From Clostridia bacterium (lineage in GTDB: Bacteria > Bacillota > Clostridia > Oscillospirales > CAG-272): a stretch of 64,000 nt of DNA. Positions 57,927-64,000 of the stretch are shown piece after piece. Under the pieces are notes generated by a model. The model did not search any database and was not told the DNA's origin. It saw only the letters and a list, made by a program, of their open reading frames with translations. The translations under genes and the position numbers were made by a program. The stretch is from assembly GCA_017407835.1 (NCBI GenBank), contig JAFQVV010000038.1:1-64000 (forward strand), read 5' to 3'. Numbering within the stretch: the first letter of the stretch is position 1; each line of letters begins with the position of its first letter.

Positions 57927-58587
57927 ATTTTGCCGCCGTCGACTTCTCCTGCTTGACCTTGTGGTCAATGACATGGCGGGAGGCAAGTTCTGCCTTGATC
58001 TCGTCCAGCGAGATTCCCATCTCCACCATCATCACCATCACATGATAGGTCAGATCGGCGATCTCATAAATGGTCTCCCCTCGGTCGCCGCCCTTGGCTC
58101 CGATGATCACCTCGGTCGACTCCTCGCCCACCTTCTTGAGAATCTTGTCCAACCCCTTCTCAAAGAGGTAAGTGGTGTAGGATCCTTCCTTCTTCTCGGT
58201 CTTGCGCCCCTCAATCAGCGTCATGAGCGCCCCAAGAGAGAAGCCCTCGGGCTCCTCCCCCTCGTGGAGCAAATCCACAAAGCAGGAATCATTGCCCAAA
58301 TGGCAGGCAGGTCCGCTCTTGCGCACCTTCACCACCAGGGCATCCCGATCACAGTCCGCGGTAATGGATACCACCCGCTGTACATTGCCCGAAGTCTCCC
58401 CCTTGCGCCACAGCTCCTGTCGCGAGCGGGACCAGAAACAAGTCCGCCCCTCGCGCATGGTGATCTCCAAGCTCTCTCTGTTCATATACGCCAGCGTCAG
58501 CACCGCACCACTGTCCGCATCCGTCACAATGGCAGGAATCAAACCCTTCTCGTCAAATTTCAGCGTATCAATCGACAACATATCCAT
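57925..58587 (-). CDS. hisI: Bifunctional phosphoribosyl-AMP cyclohydrolase / phosphoribosyl-ATP pyrophosphatase
   Basis: 220 residues, HisI domain first (about 1-115) and HisE second. His[52 protein letters not shown] with the zinc cysteines, and [12 protein letters not shown]. His[35 protein letters not shown] and [11 protein letters not shown]. It does steps 2 and 3 of histidine synthesis. Start [12 protein letters not shown] follows AAAGGAGATAT. Last gene of the operon, separated from hisF by a hairpin repeat. Also called hisIE. Confidence 0.94.
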   Translation of the reverse strand: MDMLSIDTLKFDEKGLIPAIVTDADSGAVLTLAYMNRESLEITMREGRTCFWSRSRQELWRKGETSGNVQRVVSITADCDRDALVVKVRKSGPACHLGNDSCFVDLLHEGEEPEGFSLGALMTLIEGRKTEKKEGSYTTYLFEKGLDKILKKVGEESTEVIIGAKGGDRGETIYEIADLTYHVMVMMVEMGISLDEIKAELASRHVIDHKVKQEKSTAAK

Positions 58588-58598
58588 ATCTCCTTTAT

Positions 58599-58674
58599 GA
58601 AAGTTTTCGCGGGGTCCGGGGCGCCTTTTTCAAAAGGCACCCCGGTAGGGTTTGGGGCAAAGCCCCAAGGTCTT
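58599..58674 (-). repeat. Paired-hairpin repeat between hisF and hisIE
   Basis: Minus orientation, beginning at the hisF stop: CTTGGGGCTTTGCCCCAA, then stem CCGGGGTGCC with its complement around TTTTGAAAAA, then CGCGAAAACTTTC. Only 11 nt separate its end from the hisIE start codon. Confidence 0.9.
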
Positions 58675-59431
58675 ACACCCGCATTTCAATCCCGTTCGCC
58701 CGCAGCAGCTGCTTCAGCTCGGGAATCTTCACCTCGCCGAAGTGGAAGATCGAGGCAGCAAGCCCCGCATCCACCCCGGGCAGGGTGTTAAACAGCGTCA
58801 CAAAATCCTCGGCACTGCCGGCGCCGCCCGAAGCGATCACAGGTACGCTCACAGCGTCACACACGGCGGCAAGCAGCTCCAAATCGAAGCCGCCCTTCAC
58901 CCCGTCGGTGTCCATGCTGTTCACCACGACCTCGCCGGCACCCGCATCCACACAGCGACGGATCCAACCGATGGCCTCCATCCCCGTGTCTTCGCGACCG
59001 CCCTTGGCAAACACGCGGAACTCGCCGCCGGCACGCTTCACGTCCACCGACAGCACCACGCACTGGTCGCCGTAGCGCTTCGCCGCCTCCCCCACCAGGG
59101 CGGAGTTGCGGATAGCTCCCGAATTCACACTCACCTTGTCGGCACCGCAGGCCAGCACACGGGCGAAATCGTCCACCGTGTTGATGCCCCCGCCGACCGT
59201 CAGCGGAATGAAAATATTGGACGCCACCTCGCGCAGAATGTCGGTGAAAAGAGCGCGCCCCTCGGCCGAGGCGGTAATGTCGTAAAACACCAGCTCGTCG
59301 GCGCCGTTTTCGCTGTAGTAGCGCGCCAGATCGACGGGAGAGGAAACATCCCGCAGGCCCATGAAGTTGACTCCCTTGACTACGCGGCCGTCCCGCACGT
59401 CAAGGCAGGGAATGATGCGCTTGGTGATCAT
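58673..59431 (-). CDS. hisF: Imidazole glycerol phosphate synthase cyclase subunit
   Basis: 252 residues, TIM barrel. MITKRIIPCLDVRDGRVVKGVNF with catalytic Asp at about 11, DELVFYDITAS, LTVGGGINTVDDF, GADKVSVNSGAI, and GAGEVVVNSMDTDG with the second catalytic Asp near 130, VIASGGAGSAEDF. It uses ammonia from HisH to make IGP and AICAR from PRFAR. Start overlaps hisA by 4 nt. Confidence 0.96.
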   Translation of the reverse strand: MITKRIIPCLDVRDGRVVKGVNFMGLRDVSSPVDLARYYSENGADELVFYDITASAEGRALFTDILREVASNIFIPLTVGGGINTVDDFARVLACGADKVSVNSGAIRNSALVGEAAKRYGDQCVVLSVDVKRAGGEFRVFAKGGREDTGMEAIGWIRRCVDAGAGEVVVNSMDTDGVKGGFDLELLAAVCDAVSVPVIASGGAGSAEDFVTLFNTLPGVDAGLAASIFHFGEVKIPELKQLLRANGIEMRV

Positions 59432-60153
59432 GCGTCCGCCCCCTTTGCGGCGGCCAGCGCTTCCTCCAGCACCAGATCGCCGGTGTAAAGGGCACGGCCC
59501 AGGATGGCGCCGTACACCCCGATCTGCCCCAGCGCACGCACGTCGGCAAGGGAGCTCACGCCCCCGGACGCGATGACGTTGAGAGAGAATTTCTCCTTCA
59601 GGCTGCGGTAAAGGTCAAGATTGGTGCCCCGCATCGCCCCGTCTCGGGAGATGTCGGTAACAATTACCGTCCCGATCCCCAGCTGCTCCAGCCGAGCAAT
59701 GAAATCCATACCCTCCATGGCAGAGGTCTCGGTCCAGCCCTTGATGGCAACCTTTCCGTCCCGCAGATCGACGCCCACCGCCAGCTGTGCGCCGTAGGCC
59801 TTCGCCGCCGACTCGAGAAGCGACGGCTCGGTAATGGCCGCCGTGCCGAGAATGACACGCTCCACGCCGAGCGAGAGGTAGCGCTCAATGACCTCAACCG
59901 AGCGCACGCCGCCCCCGATCTCGATCTTCAGCTGCCCCGCCGATGCGATGGCAGAGACGGTGTCAGCGTTAGGCGTACCGCCCGATTTCGCGCCCTCAAG
60001 ATCCACCAGATGCAGCCACTCGGCTCCTGCGGCGGCGAAACCGCGGGCAACGGCGGCGGGATCGTGGGAGTAGGTGGTCATCTGCGCATAATCGCCCCGC
60101 AGCAGGCGGACGGCACAACCGTCGTACAAATCAATGGCAGGCAGGATATACAT
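59428..60153 (-). CDS. hisA: Phosphoribosylformimino-AICAR ribotide isomerase
   Basis: 241 residues, TIM barrel paralogous to HisF. MYILPAIDLYDGCAVRLLRGDYAQM with the catalytic Asp near 8, IEIGGGVRSVEVIERYL, VILGTAAITEP, and VIVTDISRDGAMRGTNL with the second catalytic Asp near 128, NVIASGGVSSLADV. Step 4 of histidine synthesis. Ribosome site AAGGAGTAT. An inverted pair of hairpin repeats lies upstream (60176-60340), between it and hisH. Confidence 0.95.
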   Translation of the reverse strand: MYILPAIDLYDGCAVRLLRGDYAQMTTYSHDPAAVARGFAAAGAEWLHLVDLEGAKSGGTPNADTVSAIASAGQLKIEIGGGVRSVEVIERYLSLGVERVILGTAAITEPSLLESAAKAYGAQLAVGVDLRDGKVAIKGWTETSAMEGMDFIARLEQLGIGTVIVTDISRDGAMRGTNLDLYRSLKEKFSLNVIASGGVSSLADVRALGQIGVYGAILGRALYTGDLVLEEALAAAKGADA

Positions 60154-60175
60154 AGATACTCCTTAAATCAATGAT

Positions 60176-60250
60176 ATTGGGGCTCTGCCCCAAACCCCGC
60201 CGGGGGTGCCTTTTGAAAAAGGCGCCCCCGGACCCCCGCGAAAACTTTCA
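60176..60250 (+). repeat. Paired-hairpin repeat, left partner between hisA and hisH
   Basis: TTGGGGCTCTGCCCCAA hairpin, then stem CCGGGGGTGCC with its complement (one difference) around TTTTGAAAAA, then CGCGAAAACTTTC. No + strand gene precedes it. Confidence 0.9.
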
Positions 60251-60263
60251 AAAAAGACATATT

Positions 60264-60340
60264 GGAAGTTTTTGCGGGTTCCAAGGGAGCTTTTTTCAAA
60301 AAGCTCCCTTGGTGGGGTGCAGGGGCAAAGCCCCTGCGTC
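60264..60340 (-). repeat. Paired-hairpin repeat, right partner at the 3' end of hisH
   Basis: GGAAGTTTTTGCGGG, stem CCAAGGGAGC with its complement around TTTTTTCAAAAA, then GCAGGGGCAAAGCCCCTGC. The two copies form an inverted pair within the operon. Confidence 0.9.
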
Positions 60341-60341
60341 C

Positions 60342-60959
60342 TCACGTCTCACAAAATGCGCGAAGAATACGCAGTCCCACGTCGCCGCTCTTCTCGGGGT
60401 GGAACTGGGTGCCGAAGACGTTGTCCCGTGCCACGGCGGCGGTCAGGGGCACGCCGTAGGTGGAGGTGGCAATCACCGCGTCATCGCAGCCCATGGCGGC
60501 GAAGGAATGCACAAAGTAAACGTAATCCCCTTCGTCAATGTAGCGGAAGAGGGGCGATTTTTCCTTCCCGGCGGGGAAGTCCAGGGAATTCCAACCGATG
60601 TGGGGCACCTTCAGCCCTGCCCCGATGACGGGCGCGATGGGGCAAACTTCGCCCGGGATCAGCCCAAGCCCCTCGTGGGTGCCGTACTCGTGACTGCGCC
60701 GGAACAGCATCTGCATCCCAAGGCAGATCCCCAGCAGGGGCTTGCCCGCCTCGGCTTCGGCGCAGACCACAGCATCCAGCCCCGTAGCATGGAGCTTGGC
60801 GGCGGCATCGGCAAAGGCACCAACCCCGGGGAGCACGATGCGCTCAGCCGAGCGGATCACCTCCGCATCCCCCGTCACCACCGTCTCCGCGCCCAGCGAG
60901 CGGAAGGAAGCATCCAAGGAGAAAAGGTTGCCCACGCCGTAATCAATGATGGCAATCAT
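60342..60959 (-). CDS. hisH: Imidazole glycerol phosphate synthase glutaminase subunit
   Basis: 205 residues from ATG 60959 (MIAIIDYGVGNLFSLDASF), coupled to hisB by TGATG. Class I glutamine amidotransferase: GVGAFADAAAK, nucleophile in PLLGICLGMQMLF (Cys near 80), and the His-Glu pair in FGTQFHPEKSGDVGL near the C-terminus. It supplies ammonia to HisF through a tunnel. Catalytic triad intact. Confidence 0.95.
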   Translation of the reverse strand: MIAIIDYGVGNLFSLDASFRSLGAETVVTGDAEVIRSAERIVLPGVGAFADAAAKLHATGLDAVVCAEAEAGKPLLGICLGMQMLFRRSHEYGTHEGLGLIPGEVCPIAPVIGAGLKVPHIGWNSLDFPAGKEKSPLFRYIDEGDYVYFVHSFAAMGCDDAVIATSTYGVPLTAAVARDNVFGTQFHPEKSGDVGLRILRAFCET

Positions 60960-61540
60960 CACAGAACCCCTTTCGTGGAGGGGATCTCATCTCCCACCAC
61001 AGCCACGGCCTGCCCGAGGGCACGGGCAAGCGCCTTGAAGCAGCCCTCGATGATGTGGTGGGTGTTGCTCCCCGCCAGCCTGCGCAGGTGCAGGGTGATG
61101 GGAAAGTGGCGGGTAAAGGCAAGCAGGAACTCCTCCACCAGCTCGGTGTCAAAGCTGCCAACCTTGGGATTCAGCGCGCCCAGCTCGGTGCAGAGCATGG
61201 AGCGACCCGAAATATCCAGCGCGCAGAGGATCAGCGCCTCGTCCATGGGCAGAAGCATCGAGCCGTAGCGTGCGATGCCGCGGCGGTCCCCCAGGGCGCG
61301 GTCAAAGGCCTGCCCGAGACAAATGCCAATGTCCTCCGCCGAGTGGTGGTCGTCCACCTGCACGTCCCCGTCACAGCGAACGGTGAGTCCAAACCCGCCG
61401 TGGCGGGCGAAGAGGGTCAGCATATGGTCAAGGAAACCGATTCCCGTGGAAATGTTCACCTCGCCCCCGTCAAGAGAAAGGGTCAAGGCAATGTCGGTCT
61501 CCGCCGTTTTTCGTTGAATTTCAGCCTGTCTTGTCATCAT
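60959..61540 (-). CDS. hisB: Imidazoleglycerol-phosphate dehydratase
   Basis: 193 residues from ATG 61540 (MMTRQAEIQRKTAETDIALT), after GGAAGGATG. Metal-binding repeats: GIGFLDHMLTLFARHGGF and VDDHHSAEDIGICLGQAF in the first half, and CTELGALNPKV, then AGSNTHHIIEGCFKALARAL in the second. The short, monofunctional bacterial form; dehydrates IGP to imidazole acetol phosphate. Histidinol phosphatase is not fused here. Confidence 0.95.
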   Translation of the reverse strand: MMTRQAEIQRKTAETDIALTLSLDGGEVNISTGIGFLDHMLTLFARHGGFGLTVRCDGDVQVDDHHSAEDIGICLGQAFDRALGDRRGIARYGSMLLPMDEALILCALDISGRSMLCTELGALNPKVGSFDTELVEEFLLAFTRHFPITLHLRRLAGSNTHHIIEGCFKALARALGQAVAVVGDEIPSTKGVL

Positions 61541-61570
61541 TGCAACATCCTTCCAAATGTAATTCAAAAA

Positions 61571-62635
61571 TCAGTTTGCATGCTCGATCTCACGGATTGC
61601 GGTCAGCAGGGCATCCATCTGCGCACGGGTGCCCACTGTAATGCGCAGGTACTCCCGCACCCGCTCACCCGAGAAGTAGCGGACCAGGATCCCCCGCTCC
61701 CGCAGGGCAGCATACATCCCCTCGGCGTTGCCGTCTGCGGGACGGGCAAAGAGGAAGTTGGCCACCGAGTCGGTGAGGGTAAAGCCCAGGGCGCGGAGAG
61801 CCTCCGCTGTATAGGCACGGGTCTGGGCGATTTCGGCACAGCGGGCAGTGCAAACTTCGTCACGGTCGAGAGTTGCCGCCCCCGCCGCCAGTGTCATGCG
61901 GTTGATGTTGTAGGGATTGGTGGAATATTTGATACGGTTGAGGTCGGCGATAATCTCGGTCGACGCAATCCCGTACCCCAGCCGTCCGCCCGCCAGCGAG
62001 CGGGATTTGGAGAAGGTCTGCACTACCAGCAGATTGGGGTGCCCGGCCAGCAGAGAAACCGCCGACTCGCCGCCGAAATCCACATAGGCCTCGTCGATGA
62101 GCACCACACTGCCCGGATTGCTCTCGCAGATGTGGGCGATGACCTCGAGGGGCAGCGCAAGTCCCGTGGGGGCGTTGGGGTTGGCGATCACCACCATAGC
62201 CGTGTCCACACCCATGAAGGCCTCGGTATCCACCGTAAAGTCGTCCTTGAGGGGAACGATCACCTTCGGGATGCCGTAGAGATCGGCATACACGGGGTAG
62301 AAGCCGTAGCTGATATCGGGGAAGGCCACGGGGGCATCGGGCCCGCCGTAAGCCTGGAAAGCGAAGGAAAGAATCTCATCCGAGCCGTTGCCCAGAATGA
62401 TCTGCTCGGGCTTTACGCCGTAGCGCGCCGCCAGTCGGCGTCGGAGCACCGTCCCCTTGGGGTCGGAGTAGAGGTGGCAGTTTGCCGCCTCGGCCGTCGC
62501 CGCCGCCACCACCTCGGGCAGAGGAGGATAGGGAGACTCGTTGGTATTGAGCTTGATGTATTGCTGATCGGTCGGCTGCTCACCCGGAACATATGCCTTA
62601 AGCGAAGCGTGCCGCCCATGAAGAAAATTCGACAT
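61571..62635 (-). CDS. hisC: Histidinol-phosphate aminotransferase
   Basis: 354 residues. Class II aminotransferase: LNTNESPYPPLPEV, ILGNGSDEILSFAFQAYG, VVIANPNAPTGLAL, VLIDEAYVDFGGES, and the PLP lysine in VVQTFSKSRSLAGGRLGYG near residue 208. Transfers an amino group from glutamate to imidazole acetol phosphate. 22 nt downstream of hisD. Confidence 0.94.
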   Translation of the reverse strand: MSNFLHGRHASLKAYVPGEQPTDQQYIKLNTNESPYPPLPEVVAAATAEAANCHLYSDPKGTVLRRRLAARYGVKPEQIILGNGSDEILSFAFQAYGGPDAPVAFPDISYGFYPVYADLYGIPKVIVPLKDDFTVDTEAFMGVDTAMVVIANPNAPTGLALPLEVIAHICESNPGSVVLIDEAYVDFGGESAVSLLAGHPNLLVVQTFSKSRSLAGGRLGYGIASTEIIADLNRIKYSTNPYNINRMTLAAGAATLDRDEVCTARCAEIAQTRAYTAEALRALGFTLTDSVANFLFARPADGNAEGMYAALRERGILVRYFSGERVREYLRITVGTRAQMDALLTAIREIEHAN

Positions 62636-62657
62636 GATAAACCTCGGATTTTACAGA

Positions 62658-63938
62658 TTAGTTCTCGCCCCGGCCTCTCGCCTCGGCACTGCGGGCGTGC
62701 GCCTCCAGCCCCTCCTTGCGGGCGAAGAAGGCCACATCGTCGGCCACAGCGGCCAGCGCCTCGGGGGTGTAGTAGGTGAAGGCCGACTTCTTGACGAAAT
62801 CGTCCACCGACAGGGGGCTTGAGAAGCGGGCCGTGCCGCTGGTGGGCAGGGTGTGATTGGGCCCGGCGAAATAATCGCCCAGCGCCTCGGGGCAGGCACG
62901 CCCTAAGAACACCGACCCTGCGTGACGGATCCGCGCCAGATAATCAAAGGGATTGTCCACACAAACCTCAAGATGCTCGGGTGCAATCTCGTTCGAGACT
63001 TCAATCGCCTCCTCAATCGACTCGGCCACAATGATCTTGCCCCGGTTGTCAATGGAGGTGCGGGCAATCTCGGCACGGGGGAGGAGCGGAATCTGCCGCT
63101 CCAGCTCTGCCTGCACCGCTTCTGCCAGCGCCGCACTATCGGTCACCAGCACAGCAGACGCCAGCCTGTCATGCTCCGCCTGGGAGAGCAGATCAGCCGC
63201 CACACAGCGAGGATCGCTCGCCCCGTCGGCGATGACCAAAATCTCACTCGGCCCCGCGATCATATCAATATCCACAAGTCCGTAAACCTGCCGCTTGGCC
63301 TCAGCCACATAGGCATTGCCCGGACCCACGATTTTGTCCACCTTGGGCACCCGCGCGGTGCCGTAAGCCAGAGCCGCCACCGCCTGTGCGCCCCCCATCT
63401 TGAAGATACGCCCAACGCCGGCAATGTGCGCCGCCGCCAAAATCACAGGATTGATCTTCCCGTCAGGGCCGGGAGGGGTTACCATAATCACCTCGTCTAC
63501 CCCCGCAATTGATGCGGGAATGGCATTCATCAGTACCGAGGAGGGATAGCTGGCTGTGCCCCCCGGCACATACAGCCCCACCCGCTCAAGGGGGATCACC
63601 CGCTGGCCCAGCACCACGCCGGGCTGATCGTTGATGACAAAATCATGGCGTACCTGACGGCTGTGGAAGGCACGGATCCGCCGTGCTGCCTCACGAAGCA
63701 CATCCAAAAACCGCGGCTCAACCGCCGCAAGTGCCTCGGCCATCTCTGCCTCACTCACCGTGGGATCCTCCAGATCCGCCCGGTCAAAGCGAGCCGTATA
63801 TTCACGCAGTGCGGCATCGCCCCGAGCCCGGACATCGGCAATAATGGCCGACACCGTCCCCGATACATCCGCACCGCTCTCCCCCCGCGCAAATATCGTC
63901 GCGCGGTCGGTCTCCTTCATCGAATAAATCGGAATCAT
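62658..63938 (-). CDS. hisD: Histidinol dehydrogenase
   Basis: 426 residues. Zinc- and NAD-dependent enzyme for the last two steps. Landmarks: VPLERVGLYVPGGTASYPS-like IPLERVGLYVPGGTA, VGRIFKMGGAQAVAALAYGT, KIVGPGNAYVAEAKRQVYG, DMIAGPSEILVIADGASDP, ADLLSQAEHDRLASAVLVT, and the zinc/catalytic EIAPEHLEV near 325 with GPNHTLPTSGTARF. Start MIPIYSMKETDRATI follows GGTAGGATAG. hisG, normally the first gene, is not visible; the sequence beyond 63938 is a repeat copy. Confidence 0.95.
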   Translation of the reverse strand: MIPIYSMKETDRATIFARGESGADVSGTVSAIIADVRARGDAALREYTARFDRADLEDPTVSEAEMAEALAAVEPRFLDVLREAARRIRAFHSRQVRHDFVINDQPGVVLGQRVIPLERVGLYVPGGTASYPSSVLMNAIPASIAGVDEVIMVTPPGPDGKINPVILAAAHIAGVGRIFKMGGAQAVAALAYGTARVPKVDKIVGPGNAYVAEAKRQVYGLVDIDMIAGPSEILVIADGASDPRCVAADLLSQAEHDRLASAVLVTDSAALAEAVQAELERQIPLLPRAEIARTSIDNRGKIIVAESIEEAIEVSNEIAPEHLEVCVDNPFDYLARIRHAGSVFLGRACPEALGDYFAGPNHTLPTSGTARFSSPLSVDDFVKKSAFTYYTPEALAAVADDVAFFARKEGLEAHARSAEARGRGEN

Positions 63939-63959
63939 ATCTATCCTACCTCAATGTCT

Positions 63960-64000
63960 GAAAGTTTTTGAAGGTCCCAAGGAAACTTTTTTCAAAAAGT
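63960..64000 (-). repeat. Paired-hairpin repeat, cut by the window end
   Basis: GAAAGTTTTTG, then CCAAGGAAACTTTTTTCAAAAAGT, the first arm and loop of a minus-orientation copy, probably the 3' end of a gene upstream of hisD. Confidence 0.8.

Noticed and set aside
1-64000. CRISPR array, tRNA, rRNA or prophage
   Set aside because: No regularly spaced direct repeats, no tRNA cloverleaf ending in CCA, no rRNA-like stretch and no integrase, capsid or transposase genes were found.

Overview
The window looks like a chromosomal stretch from a strictly anaerobic, fermentative Firmicute of the class Clostridia, most probably an Oscillospiraceae/Ruminococcaceae-type gut or sediment bacterium. This rests on fairly GC-rich coding sequence, strong AGGAGG-type ribosome binding sites, AT-rich consensus promoters with 17-bp spacers, and the gene set: [FeFe]-hydrogenase maturases, Rex, RNase Y, a DnaD/DnaI-type helicase-loader pair, HemW, and a soluble fumarate reductase next to Hdr/Flx electron-transfer genes. 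The taxonomic call is inference; there is no rRNA, tRNA, CRISPR array, phage or IS transposase in the window.

Layout. 1-0.3 kb: a 173-bp tandem repeat with internal hairpins. 0.4-5.3 kb: membrane and transport genes (DUF2809, Tim44-like, a DMT permease with a histidine-rich tail, an ArsB/SLC13-type permease, and a MerR regulator fused to a membrane domain). 5.5-11 kb (+): aminotransferase, trpS, a WecA/TagO-type glycosyl-1-phosphate transferase and two membrane or secreted proteins. 11-18 kb (-): an SLH-domain surface protein, hemW, lepA, an ECF S component and thiI. 18.2-22.4 kb (+): TM1266-type regulator-hydE-hydG-hydF. 22.4-25.7 kb: two small unknown genes, a GH2 glycosidase and a lipoprotein.

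25.9-37.6 kb (-): a compact 12-gene cluster hdrB-hdrC-hdrA-flxD-flxC-flxB-flxA-frdB-frdA-dicarboxylate/amino-acid transporter-fumA-fumB, with its own promoter and a leader of about 490 nt. It couples a predicted flavin-based electron-bifurcating Hdr-Flx complex to a soluble fumarate reductase without a membrane anchor, plus the transporter and the iron-sulfur fumarase that would supply fumarate. This is the most interesting system here. It suggests NADH oxidation with fumarate that also yields reduced ferredoxin, which the [FeFe] hydrogenase matured by HydEFG could consume.

38.6-50.3 kb (+): rny, an ECF sigma factor paired with a membrane-anchored serpin, galU, dCMP deaminase, a lipoprotein, rimI, tsaD, a cluster of DnaA-box-like sites, rex, dnaD-like, dnaI-like and tyrA. 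50.4-57.6 kb: U32 peptidase/tRNA hydroxylase, Gfo/Idh/MocA oxidoreductase, CapA-like lipoprotein, aldose-epimerase-like protein, a secreted low-complexity protein, an XRE-TPR regulator, a SLOG protein and a ribbon-helix-helix protein. 57.9-63.9 kb (-): histidine operon hisD-hisC-hisB-hisH-hisA-hisF-hisIE; hisG is not seen and may lie beyond the right edge.

Seventeen copies of a dispersed, non-coding hairpin repeat sit between genes, often as inverted pairs. Their stem arms differ from copy to copy yet stay complementary, and most lie just 3' of a gene in a fixed orientation.
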